Part shown: piece by piece, positions 1 through 10,999 of the stretch
How positions within the stretch are numbered: position 1 is the stretch's first letter
Layout of the letters: every line of letters starts with the position of its first letter
From: Isoetes taiwanensis
Taxonomy: Eukaryota > Streptophyta > Lycopodiopsida > Isoetales > Isoetaceae
Length of the DNA: 64,000 bases
Assembly (NCBI GenBank): GCA_021234155.1
Contig: JAJEKV010000005.1
Location: 24,999,584 to 25,063,583 of the forward strand
Direction of reading: 5' to 3'
Translations under genes and position numbers: made by a program
Notes under the pieces: generated by a model
The model's database searches: none
Told to the model about the DNA's origin: nothing
The model's input: the letters and a program-made list of their open reading frames with translations, nothing else

Positions 1-111
1 GAATTTAATAATACTATGCATAGCAAAACTTGAATTTTTAAATTAAGCAATTGCAATTATAGTAATATGGAATTTCAAATATAAAGTTTTAAGGTTTGGG
101 AACTTTCCTTA

Positions 112-1315
112 CTACTCTTGCAAAGTTCTTTCATAATCTTCCACCAAGGAATTGTATTCTTTCAATTGAATCCTAGAATACCATACCGCATCGGTGGACG
201 GATGAAATTTAAATTTCACGAGATACCTTCGATAAGAGGAACTTCTAGTCTCCTTATCTTGATGTGTCAATATTTTCTCCGGTTCCAGCACCTCTTCATC
301 ACCCTTAATGTTGGGAGGTTCCGATTGCTCCATTCTCTGCAAAATCTCAGAAGAAATTTCACTTCCCTTATAGGGTTTCGGTATTCCCACATTACAAACT
401 GGGTGCAAGTTAGTCCATTTCCCATATAAATGTAAACGATAAGCATTCTCACCGACTTTGTCGTCAACTTGGAATGGACCATAATACCTAGGGGCCAGTT
501 TTACATACCGATTACCCATCTTCCGTAGACGCTTCTTTGGAAGATGAATCCAAACCCATTGATCTTTTTTGTAAACCCTTTTTCGCTTCTTTGCAAGTTT
601 GGAAGCCATCAATTCCTGACTTTTCTGGATTCGAGCCTTTACCTCTTGCAAGATATCTGCAAAGTCTGTAGTGGCTTCATCGGAAGCAGGTACTTCTCCA
701 CCAAGTTTCGCAATTGGGGATTCCAAAGAATATCTGTACACCACTTCAAAAGGAGTTCTTTGGGTAACTGAGTGCACCGTATTATTATAGGCAAACTCCA
801 AGAGATAAAGATATTCTTCCCACTGGCTTTTCCTTTCAACAACATAAGATCTTAGTATATCTTCAATAACTCGATTTACAACCTCAGACTGGCCATCCGT
901 TTGAGGATGATATGCAGTGGAAAACTTTAGAGTCGTGCCTAAGTTTTTCATAAGTCCACCCCAAAATTTGCTACAGAATAGGGGATCCCTATCTGTTATG
1001 ATTGCATCTGGCATTCCATGGATCTTAAATATTTCCTTTAAGAAAATGTTGCTGGCTTGCGGAGCAGTCATGCTAGATTAGCAAGGAATAAAATGAGCCT
1101 GTTTAGACAAGCTGTCTACTACTGTCCAAATTTGATCATTCTTATGGATAGTCTTTGGTAACCCTTGAATAAAATCCATGGTAATATGCTTCCATGGTTT
1201 TTCTGGGATAGGCAAAGTTTGTACTAATCCAGCAGGCTTACCAGTAGAAGCTTTTATTTGTTGACAAGTAAGACATGCTTCGACATATTTTCTTACATCT
1301 CTTTCAAGCTTTGGC
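112..1315 (-). pseudogene. E0 integrase with C-terminal chromodomain
   Basis: After the frameshift the minus strand codes the Cys pair of the zinc finger (CLTCQQ) and the integrase core: a first Asp in TMDFIQG, then ITDRDPLF and a Glu in DGQSEVVNR. A TAA at 1078-1080 lies just before the second Asp block. The last 50 residues (about 290-130) form a chromodomain-like fold with YLVKFKFHPSTDAVW, matching the pattern of plant chromoviruses, where this module is thought to guide integration to heterochromatin. The stop is at 112. Both breaks would prevent a full-length integrase. Confidence 0.85.
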
Positions 1316-3652
1316 CAAACGTTTAACAGTTACCAAAGTAGCTTGAATTCCTCTATGACCAGAGTATGGAGGTTCATGACATTCCTGTATAACCTTCAAC
1401 CTATATGCTTGCGTAACACAAATACGATTTCGATAGAATAATAGTCCATTATGGATTCTATACTCTGATAAAGGATCTCTTCCATCCTTTTGTACCTGTG
1501 CATATGGAGTAGCAAAGGAGGAGTAATTCATATACTCTTCGTTCATTGGTTCCAAATCAACAAATTCTGCTACAGATATAGCTTGAATATTTATCCGGCT
1601 TAATGCATCTGCAACCTGGTTTTCCTTCCCAGGCTTATATTCAAGCTGCATCCCTTCAAAATCCTTTATAGTGTCAATGAGCTTTAATTGACGTGCATTG
1701 ATAATATCCTGCGTTTGTATATGTTTCAAACTTTGCTGATCGAAACGAGCCACAAACTTGGATCCCATAAGATAATGCCTCCACTTCTTAAGTGCATGAA
1801 CTAAGGCAATCAATTCCTTTTCATAAGTGCTATACTTTTGCTCTAAGGGTTTGAGCATTCGGCTGACATAAGCTAATGGATGTCCATCTTGCATCAGTAC
1901 TGCACCAATAGCATTTCCACTTGCATCCGAGCAAACTGTAAAAGGCTTCCTCGGCTTCCAAACAAAGGGGGTATCTTTCTTTAAAAACCTGCTAAGAGGA
2001 AGGGTTACTTTTGCAAAATCCTTCACAAATCTTCGATAGTAACTGCATAACTGTACAAAAGATCGTAAGTCTTTGAGATTTTCAGGCCGAGGCCAATCAA
2101 TAATAACCCTAATCTTTTCGGGATCCATCCGTATGCCTTCTTTGGATATAATATGACCTAAATATCCAACTTCTTGCATGAAGAATCTGCTCTTAGATTC
2201 GTTAACAAACAACTTATTTTGTCTCAAAAGATCAAAAACCTGTTGAAGGTGCTGCTTATGCTCCTCAATAGTTCTACTGTATATAAGTATATCATCAAAG
2301 AAGACTACAACACGTTTTCCTAGTACAGGTGCTAAAACTCTCCCCATGAGATGACAGAAGGTTGCCGGGGCATTGGTCAGACCAAAAGGCATTACAGGAA
2401 ACTCGTAATGACCAAAAGTTGTTCTGAACGCTGTCTTACCAATGTCTTCTTCCTTTATTCGGATCTGGTGATATCCTGATTTCAAATCAATTTTGCTAAA
2501 TATATAGGCACCTTGTAATTCATCAAATAAATCATCAGCTCTAGATACTGGAAATTTATCTTTGACAGTCAGCTTATTGAGAGCTCTATAATCCACGCAC
2601 ATCCTATATCCCTTATCTTTCTTTTTGATTAGGATGACGGGTGCGCCAAAAGATGAACAGCTTGGCCGTATTAGCTGTCGTTCTAACATCTCTGCTATCT
2701 GTTTCTCAAGCTCTAATTTTTCAAAATGACTGACTCTATAAGGTGCCCTATTTGGAGGTTGGGCGTTTTCTTGCAACTGTATTGCATGATCCTCAGGACG
2801 ATGAGGAGGTAGATCTAAAGTTTCCTCATCTTTGAAGAGATCGTCGAATTGTCTCAGAACACTGTACAACTCGAGAGGCACCTGTGATGGCGGATCAGAG
2901 TTTCTCAAGTAAATAAAGTATGATTCAGCTTCTCCCTGTATTAACCTCTTAGCTTCAGAGTATGTCAGTAGGGGTTCAGCTTGAGATGTGGAATCTGTAC
3001 ACAGCTTCAAGGGTTGCCCTTCAACCATTATAGTTACTGTCTTTTCCCTGTAATTAGGTCGGGCATCATACTGCTCCCGCCATCCAATTCCTAGTATCAC
3101 ATCCATAGTTCCTAGAGGGGCCATAATCAAAACTCTTTCTTCAGAATACTGCCCTATTTGGATGGGAGCTATCACATATTTGTCACACTGGTTCCTAGGA
3201 CCTTTCAAACCCTGCACAACTGTGATTTTTGTTTGCAAATCACAGATAGGTAATCCTAATTTATACACCAAGTCCTGCGAGATAAAGTCATGTGTTGAAC
3301 CATCATCAAGTAAAACAGTCACATCTTGACCTTTTACTGAACCTTTCATTTTAAACAACCATGCTTCCGAAGATCCTGTATCGTCTTCTGACAAATTCTT
3401 TAGGTATGCAATTTGCGGTCTCCCTTTTTCCTGTTCAATAGCTGCAAGCTTTCCTTTATTCCTCTCTTCCCTTTCCCTGGAAGTTTCTGGTCTATCTTCG
3501 ACATGATGCGATTGAGCAACTTGCCTTTCCTTAGCCGGCGGCTGTACTTTCTTTATATTTTTATCTGCCGGGGCCGTATTCTTTGGGCAGTTGGATTGAT
3601 AATGCGGACCTCCACAATTATAACATCCAGTCTTAGGCCCTTTACTCTGCTC
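1304..3652 (-). pseudogene. E0 protease, reverse transcriptase and RNase H
   Basis: This follows the gag frame after the amber codon. Protease is marked by LLDDGSTHDFIS, so the catalytic triplet reads D-D-G rather than the usual D-S/T-G. RT shows YRMCVDYRALN, FSKIDLKSGYHQI, MPFGLTNAPATF and the catalytic FFDDILIYS. The RNase H that follows keeps its acidic residues (CSDAS, YEKELIAL, RFDQQSL, VADALSR). The start of integrase includes the two His of the HHCC zinc finger. The frame breaks at about 1311-1316, where two bases appear to be missing relative to the continuing integrase frame. RT and RNase H look otherwise undamaged. Confidence 0.9.
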
Positions 3653-4757
3653 CTATTTGGTCTTCTGTCCATTATTAGAACGTTTTCCATTCCTCCCATT
3701 AAATCTGGTCTTACGCTCTTCACGGCCCCTTTTATTTTTCTTATCTCTTCTATTTTCAAATTTTTCACGCTTTGATCTTTTCTGTTCATGAGAAGGCGCT
3801 CCTTCCCATATAACTAACTTATGAGCCTTGGGGTTCAACTTTCGTTCTGCAGCTCCTGCTTTCTTAATTGCATCTTCCATGTTGACTGGCTCAATAAGAT
3901 CTAACTCTGCAAATATGTCCTCTCTTAACCCATTCACAAACTTCCTTAAAAGTTCATGTTCACCCAAGTTCCTAACTTGTGAACCTAGATGACTAAATTT
4001 CATGTAATATTCGGACACTGTTTCACCATCATCCTGTTTAACAAGGTTCCATTCTTTTTGCAATATCCTGTAATAGTTTGCATGCAGGTAATGAGCTTCA
4101 AATGCACTACGAAAAACTGCCCATGAGTTAACTTCAGGCTGCATCAATCTGTGACCTTGCCACCAAACTTGAGCTTGTTCATCTAAATATGTGTCCATGG
4201 CTTGCAGTTTCTCTTGTTCGGTCGCGTTAACTCTCTCAAAGAACTTTTCCCATATCCCCAGGAAACTTATTACTTGCATTGGCTTGACAGACACTCCGCC
4301 AGTAAAGTATGGTAGATCAACTTTTTCCAACCATTTAGGAGCCTTATCCCTTTTAGTTGGCGTATCGGTTTCTGTGTTCTTCGGAGGCTCTGGATTGCCA
4401 GTATCTGGCGGCGGATTTTCAGGTGGTGGTGGATGAGCAGGTGGAGGGTCTCTGGGTAATGGAGGTGGCTGGGCATTACTGGGAAGAAAACCATAGAGTA
4501 GAGCAATCTGCTCTAATTTGTACTGGTAATCCTCTGGGGATGTAGGTTGCGGCAGTGCTATCTGGGTTGCGATGAAATAAGCAGTCCTTAAGGCCTGCTG
4601 ATATTGCTCTTCAGAGACCAGCCCCTCGCTTTTTCGAGGTGTAAATGTTGTTTTTTGTCGCGTGGCACGCGTGACCAGCCCCTCGCTTTTCGAGGTTTTT
4701 TCTCTATTGGTTTTTTTGTTGGTGATGTGCAGGTCCAGGGGTGATGCGCGACTTCAG
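3653..4757 (-). pseudogene. E0 gag (capsid region), interrupted before its zinc knuckle
   Basis: The frame is open on the minus strand from 4757 to a TAG at 3653-3655. The N-terminal part is basic and carries a near-exact 55-bp-spaced duplication coding the motif KSEGLV twice. A proline-rich stretch (about 4360-4480) follows, then a retrotransposon gag domain with the motifs WWQGHRL, ETVSEYYMKF and LRKFVNGLRE. Beyond the TAG the same frame continues into one CCHC zinc knuckle (CYNCGGPHYQSNC, about 3588-3627) and on into protease without a frame change. The intact form would therefore be a gag-pol fusion, and the TAG removes the nucleic-acid-binding knuckle from the upper product. No ATG is seen at the N-terminus; the true start is unknown. 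Confidence 0.8.
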
Positions 4758-5285
4758 TATTCTCTGTGAAGTGTGGGTTTTTTTGTGGGAACGTTTAGCA
4801 GCCCTGCGTTGTCCAAGCCCCTTGCCGAGATTTTATCGCTAGGGTTTTTCCTCGAAAACCCGAAAGGCCGGGGTTTTTTAATCCCGGCGATAAGCTCTCG
4901 GCAAGTACACTAGCCAACATCTGTAGCACACAATTTTATTTGGGATCCAGGTGTTATAACTGGATATTCCCTATGTTTTTCATTTTTTGGGTAGCCTGCG
5001 ATGTGCAGCTACCCACCCTATACCATTGTAGAAAAAACTGTTGAGATGAATGAAAAGCCTATCTATCGGCGCTTTCTCATCTCTCAGCAGTATCCATGGC
5101 TTTTATTCTTTGATCTCATGCGGAGGAGGGGCTTCTTTCTTGGCCATTCATATCCTTTCCAACCTCTTCTATCTTTGCCCTTTTGTCCGGCATAGGACAA
5201 TCTTCAACCTTTCTCCTCGGATCTAGTATTTGAAGTTCTCTGGTATCGGGATGTTGTTGGTTTCATGCGAGTCGCAGTGCAAGAA
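4758..5285 (-). repeat. LTR 3' part and structured leader of E0
   Basis: This region joins directly to the E0 gag reading frame and is homologous to 11540-12092 and 17330-17848. Read on the plus strand it holds a hairpin at about 4984-5012 (stem TGGGTAG/CTACCCA with inner CTGC/GCAG). It also holds a three-way structure at about 4820-4910: outer stem CTTGCCGAG/CTCGGCAAG continuing TTATCGC/GCGATAA, enclosing GGGTTTT/AAAACCC and CCGGG/CCCGG hairpins. In element sense the LTR probably ends near 5030, before a TGGTAT-like primer-binding candidate. The segment near 5065-5285 resembles the repeated LTR part of the two short elements. Exact LTR borders are not resolved. Confidence 0.6.
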
Positions 5286-6163
5286 TGAATCTTTATATAG
5301 GGTGACATGTATGTGATGACATGGCAAGCTTGGTGGTGATGTGGATGGTGATTTGGCAATTTTAGATGGTGACATGGATCAATTTGGCACTAGTGCACAT
5401 AGGCTTGCAACTTTTGTGTAACAACTTGATTGTTTGCCTTTTTCATGCTCTTCTTGGGAATTTGTGCACTTTCTCTCTCTAATTTGACTTTTAGAGAGAG
5501 AATATGATCTTAGATCATGAGAGAGTCCAAATTGAGTGGAATCTTTTGCTTTTCCAAGATGGTGGTGGCATAATGAGTGTGTAATGTAAGAATGGTGCAT
5601 GAATGATATGTTTTGACTAGAGAAAAGGCTATTTGCCCAATTTGCTAAGGGATATGAAGGTGAGACATGGAATATGAGGCAAGTAGGGTGTTTTGAAAAG
5701 GAACAAAGTGATGAACTCTAGAGGTGAACCATGTGAAATAGTGCTCATGCCAAGAACTCAAAAATTAGCCACATACCAAGCCAACTTGAGGGGTCTTCCA
5801 ATCTTCAAATTCTAGCTTGTTTTGCTTGAATCTTACTTCCTTGCTTTGCTTGTGTGATCTTCAATGAATGTCCTCTCCTTGGCTCTTCAAGAAAGTGGTG
5901 TCTACTTGTGCTCTTCAAGCAAGTGTCTACTTGTGATCTTCAGGGATGAGAGTCTTCAAATCTGTAGTACTTGTATTCCAATGCTCAAGTCAATATGCAA
6001 GGATAGATATATCATTGTGTGCAATGCTCTTCTATGCTGCCAAAGTGTGGCAGCACATACTCAAACCACTTTGAATTTTAATGTGGAACCACTTCTACAA
6101 GATGCACAAATATGCAGATATCCTTAAAAGTCTAGTAACTGCAAGCAATTTCTCTGCAATTTC
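5286..6163. repeat. Dispersed non-coding repeat, copy 1
   Basis: AT-rich and without a convincing gene. It opens with GTGACATG/GATGTGG-type runs and continues with blocks such as GCCAAGAACTCAAA, CACATACCAAG and AGGGGTCTTCC, then GCTGCCA...TGGCAGCA. The same blocks occur in the same order and orientation at about 21440-22460. It is probably an LTR or internal spacer of an unrecognised element. Confidence 0.5.
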
Positions 6164-7600
6164 TGTTGCGAACGAAGTCATTTTTTGGTCAATAACCCTA
6201 GTAGTAAGCAATTCCTTGCCAAATGCTTAGGGATGACCTTTTTTATGTGATTTCATTTCAAACATCTTTAAAACTAGTTATGGTGCCCAACATTGTCGGG
6301 CTTTAGTAATAATTTAGGGACGTGGTTGTTTCATTGTTAGCCAAGTGTGGCTTAGTGGGGGAAATGTTAATATGGAGCAATTCTTTAAAATTCATTAGTA
6401 ATGATAAGAAACCATTGCGTCAAAACTTATGACTTTGACCTCAGATCTTGAGTTGTATATGTGATAGTACGTCCCTTTTATTTATATGATACTTTTACTG
6501 AAATAACTTTTTTGCAAGGTGTTGCATTGCTTTAGCAACGTATAGGAATTTGTGTTGCTATGTGAAAGCAACAATAGTTATAATTGAAGTTTTGTATGTC
6601 CCTCTTTGGTTCGGAGGGAAGTAGCAACATTTAGCACTACTTATAGTTTTATTTTAATCGAGTAGGCCTTAATGGTTAGAAATTAAGTATGATAAAGTAG
6701 ACATCTTTGTGCCCCATTTGCAATATTTGAAAGGGGATTGGCATATGAATGATAAAATGAAGATGCTAGAATTTGGTTTTATTATTGTCTGTTATATGTA
6801 TACTACATTGAATTGCAATCATGTTTTTTAGATTGAGGTTCCTTGGCATTGTTCGACCTCTCTCTAATGTTTGAGCTACACAATGAGGTTTGTTTTACTT
6901 TGAAAATGAAGGAATACATGCTTGAGGACTTTAAAGATGATTTTCATGGTATTGAACTAACATGCAAGATGACTACCTGATGTTTACCAAATTGACTTGG
7001 AAGGTGAAGCGGATAAAGAGCTAGTTGACAGTAATGCTTGGAGAAGTGTAGATTTTCTTGGCTTTTTTATTTCAAAGCAGACCAAATATTTCATGCTCAA
7101 ATAGCCCTTTTAAATCACATATATCAGGGTTGTGCAAGGTCCGTATTTGAAGAAGACTCTAAGTTGAGAAAGAAGTTCTCATTTTCAATGGTCTTAGAGT
7201 TACTATGGATGAATGACCATTGAAATAAAATATGAAAATGAGCCTAGCTACAGTAACGTGCATCTCATTGCTACAGTAAAATGCTACAGTAAATGTCTGA
7301 TTCTAAGTCTCGTGCGCATCAGGAATTTGAAGTAGAAACTTTCTAAATCTATTAGCCGAATGCTGAAGAAGTGCCGGACCGATTGGAAATGGGTTCGGGG
7401 GAATATTTGATGCAGAGTCGGCAGAAGAAAAGGAGTTCCCGGCAGCTTGAGGCGAAGTCTTGAGGCGAAGTTTTCAGCTATTTGGTGAACTCAATTTGAA
7501 TAAAAATGTGAAGCTTAATACTTGAAGAGAGAAGAATTCAATCAAAAGGCCATTTGCTAGTCTGGGTGTTGCACTGAGGTTCACACTTATGAGTGCAACA
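6164..7600 (+). repeat. Probable 5' LTR of E1
   Basis: The right end is defined by TGCAACA immediately before a primer-binding site. The left end is proposed at TGTTGCGA, which mirrors the TGTTG...CAACA ends of the related LTRs at 25251-27208 and 43895-45864. No second copy exists in the window to confirm the start. The interior is non-coding and AT-rich. Confidence 0.45.
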
Positions 7601-7604
7601 TCTT

Positions 7605-7618
7605 TGGAGGTTCTACCG
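7605..7618 (+). promoter_or_regulatory. Primer-binding site of E1, fits tRNA-Gln
   Basis: TGGAGGTTCTACCG begins four bases after the LTR end. Its complement ends in AACCTCCA, as expected for a plant tRNA-Gln 3' end (acceptor strand plus T discriminator plus CCA); the tRNA sequence is from memory. E3 and E4 carry one- or two-base variants at the same place. Confidence 0.6.
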
Positions 7619-7650
7619 AGATATTGGGATCTCGTATTCTGGCATACAAT

Positions 7651-10600
7651 ATGCCACCCAAAAAGGTTCAGATTGATGATAAACAAGAGGCAGGGACTGC
7701 TGGCATCACAGAAGAGACAACCATCACTCAGATTAATGCGTCTCTTCCGCCTCCCTACCAGATAGAAGTCACCATGCCAGTACCAACTCCCACCTTTGAT
7801 GGAGCAGGAAACCCTCAGGAATTCTGGCAACAGCTTGAGGATTATTATGAGGAGTATGGGAAGAAAAAAGGTACTAGACAACAAGTTCTTAAGCTGGCAC
7901 TGAAAAGAGAAGTAAGGCTTGGTTACTCTATCAAGAAGGCCTAGGAATAACAGATTGGGAAGAATTACAGCAAGCTTTCTTTGATAGGTTTGGTGGAGGT
8001 GTTACACAAGGCGGATTACTGCAGGAGTTACACACTATGCAAATTAGGAGAGGAGAGAACATTCATTCTTATGTTGAGAGGTTTAACCTCTACCTTCTCA
8101 AGTGCAAGCAGCATGACGTAGAAACACCAAATTTCCATATGATACATGCCTTTGTAAATGGATTGAAGCCACAGCCCAAGTTACACAGGAAAATGAGTAA
8201 AATACAAGCACTAGGGGGAATAAATTCAATACATGCAGCCTTCACAAAGGCAATAGAAGTGGCACGCGTGATATATGCCATAGAAGAAGACGTAGATGAA
8301 CTTAGTGCAGACAAGGAAGTTGAACATTGTTATGCAGTCGGAAGGAGAACTAAGATAGAAGATGAAGTTAAGAATGAGGTAGCCAAGGTGACAAGCAAAT
8401 TAGAGGCAAGCATGATGAGTCTCATGGAAGTGTCCAAACAATTGGCTGAAAGAATGCTGGCACAACCACCTCCCCTGCAGCCAGCTGAGGCAAATCTGAA
8501 ACCGTGCTCCTTTTGTGAGAGAACAGGGCACCCAGAGAGCATGTGCTGGTGGAGAGTTTGCCCTAAATGCAGTAAAAGAGGGCATTATGGAAAAGAATGC
8601 CCGGTTTGTGATTTTTGCAAGGAAGTTGGACACAAGGAAGATAGATGTCGGATCAGGAAATACATAACAAAACAAGAGGCACAGAAAGTCAAAGGAAAGC
8701 AGCCTGAGAGCAGTGGTTCATATTTTATAGATGCAATCTCTGAAGCAGAAGAAGGAATTTTGGCAGTGCAGACTAGACATAAGCAGCAAATAGTAGCAGG
8801 CGAACATGGTAAGGTTACTCACAGGAGTGTGGAACCAATCCACATCCCTCCACCACCCAAGAACCGAGAACCAATTGTAACTCATCATAATGAGTTGGAG
8901 ATATTGCTAAAAAATTCAAAGGTGACAGTGGATCTAGCAACATTATTAAGGGTAGCACCATCCTATAGGGACCAGTTGTTGCAAGCGTCTCTAGGAGAAA
9001 AGGAGCAGCTCGGAGATCTTGCGAGCGCGCATTTGGTCTTGCCAAGGGCTGATGATGATCCAGGAGTGTTGAAATGTTCAGCCGAGGTTGCAAATAAACA
9101 TCTAGCCCATGTAGTTATTGATGGAGGGTCAGGATTAAGCATAATGCCTTATCATGTGATGAAAAGACTAGGCTTGACCATTGACACATCGTCAAAATGC
9201 GTGCTTAAGACGTTTGCAAATGGTAGAATTAAGCCCTTGGGAATCATTTCAAATTGTGAAGTGAGAGTTGAAGGAATTGCAGCACATGTAGATTTTATAG
9301 TAGTGGCGTTTGAGGGAGGAGAGGAAGACTTGTACGATCTGTTATTGGGAAGGAAATGGATGAAAACGGTCGATGCTAGACCCATTTGGAAAATGGGAAC
9401 CTGCTCAATTTCTGATGGAACAAAAAGGGTTGAGATATTGGCAGAAGGACATGCAGCAGATATACAGGGACACACTAACTTTGTGGGTATGGAAGATATG
9501 CTGGAATCATATGGTCAAGAGGTCTATCACCTATCACTAATATCTGAGGCTTATGGAGAAGAAAAGCGCAGTCATGAATTCCTACAAAAAAATGGTCTGC
9601 AATCACAAGTTCCAGTGATAATAGGTGTTAAGAACACAATGGCTACAGAAATTAATCCGGTTAAGGGTCTCCTCTGGTTTGATGGCGGAGTATCCAAACT
9701 TGCTGGAGTGGCTGCAGCAGGGATGGTGCTTAAGGATGGCGAAGGGAATGTGCTGCAAATTGGAAGCAAAACAGTGCAAGGAATTACCTCAAACGCAGCC
9801 GAGTATGAGGCCTTAGTTATGGGGTTGATAGCAGCCAAGGAGCTTGGCATCACTCATTTGTCAATATATGGGGATTCAATGTTAGTATGCAAGCAAGTGG
9901 AAGGTGAGTATCGAGTGAAACATCCTGATATGTTAGCGTATCATCAAAGAGCCCAGCTGCTTCTGCAAACTTTCGTAGACTGGAATATAAGCCATGTACC
10001 TAGAGGGCAGAACATGGATGCTGACCGTCTTTGCAAACAAGCATTGTTGAATCATTTGAGCGAAGGTGCTGCAGAAGAGGATGATATGGATGAACGGGAA
10101 TTAGAACAAATGCACCCTATTTTGATAATTGACACCGGGGAAGAAGTGGATTTAAAAACAGTCCAAATAACTAAGAAACAAGAAGTAAGGACCTTGAGTA
10201 TTGGGATGAACACTACTGCCGAAGAAGAAGAGTCCCTCACAAGAATTTTTCAGCAGCACGCAGATGCCTTTGCTTGGGATTACCCTGAATTGAAAGGAAT
10301 ACCTCCAGAGATTGGCGAATTCCGTATTGAGCTAAAACATGGTAGTAAGCCTGTCGTCCAAAGGCTTAGGAGAATTAACCCGGTATTGGAGCCGCTGATT
10401 AAGGTTGAGATTGACAAAATGTTAGAGGCAGGACTGATCAGACATATTGATAATCCAGAATGGGTGTCATGCATAGTTCCAGTGAGGAAGAAGAATAAAA
10501 GGCTAAGAATTTGCGTAGACTATCAGGAGTTGAATAAAGCAACCAAAAAGGAGTTTTATCCATTACCATTTTTGGAGGAGGTGCTGTACGCAATAGCAGG

Positions 10601-10860
10601 AAGCGAAAAGTATTCATTTCTGGATGGCTTCTCGGGTTTTAATCAGATAGCGGTTAGGCAAGAAGATCAGCCTAAAACTTCATTCATCACGCCATGGGGT
10701 ACCTTTGCAATGGTTAAGATGCCGTTTGGATTAATGAATGCACCATCTGTTTTTCAAAAAACAATGGATAAAGTATTTGAAACCATGCCTAGAGAAAGGT
10801 TCAGGGTGTTTTTGGATGATTTGTGCCTGGGGACATCAAGGACCTATTCAAATACATGCA
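7651..10860 (+). pseudogene. E1 gag-protease-RNase H-RT polyprotein, truncated
   Basis: It starts at an ATG (MPPKKVQ). A one-base frameshift near 7905-7912 is followed by one frame open to 10889. Counting residues from 8037: three CCHC zinc knuckles at 157-204; protease at about 360-440 with IDGGSG and YDLLLGRKW; a complete RNase H at about 545-670 with WFDGG (D549), AEYEAL (E589), YGDSML (D613) and DADRL (D663); RT from about 740 with SFLDGFSGFNQI (D864), MPFGLMNAP and FLDDLCLG (D928, D929). Coding similarity ends right after that motif; the last 16 or so residues to 10889 are unrelated. There is no RT-linked RNase H or integrase. The placing of an RNase H before RT is the notable point. Confidence 0.85.
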
Positions 10861-10999
10861 CAGTGATTACATCAAGCTTCTTCTGTTGATTCATCATAGT
10901 GAAAGGGCAAAGGTGTTATCCATACAAACACAAAGGATTTATCATTTTCCATGGTTTCTGTAAAATATAAGCATACACTCGCAGGGATGATCATTAAGC

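Larger units (their letters stand above)
1..5285 (-). mobile_element. E0: chromodomain Ty3/gypsy retrotransposon, decayed
   Basis: On the minus strand the order is LTR/leader (about 5285-4758), gag, protease, RT, RNase H, integrase and C-terminal chromodomain, ending with a stop at 112. The 3' LTR would lie at the left edge or outside the window. Damage is light: an amber stop at 3653-3655, a frameshift near 1311-1316 and a TAA at 1078-1080. The C-terminal chromodomain places it among the plant chromoviruses; I cannot name the clade. Its leader is shared with the short elements at 11000-12092 and 16820-17848. Confidence 0.85.
6164..10860 (+). mobile_element. E1: Tat-like Ty3/gypsy element, truncated within RT
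   Basis: A probable 5' LTR (6164-7600) is followed by a primer-binding site at 7605-7618 and then gag-protease-RNase H-RT in one nearly open frame. Coding similarity to the other Tat-like copies stops at about 10838, just after the RT catalytic LDD motif. The rest of RT, integrase and a 3' LTR are absent. It is clearly more divergent from E2-E4 than they are from each other, but has the same unusual domain order. A leader-type repeat begins about 140 bp after the break. Confidence 0.8.

Noticed and set aside
544-771. Short plus-strand open frames over E0
   Set aside because: They are antisense to integrase and RT, with no motifs of their own.
4984-5060. Possible hammerhead or twister ribozyme in the leader (CTGA...GATGA and CGAAA motifs)
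   Set aside because: The conserved boxes are not in the right order or spacing; an insertion breaks the CTGATGA core.
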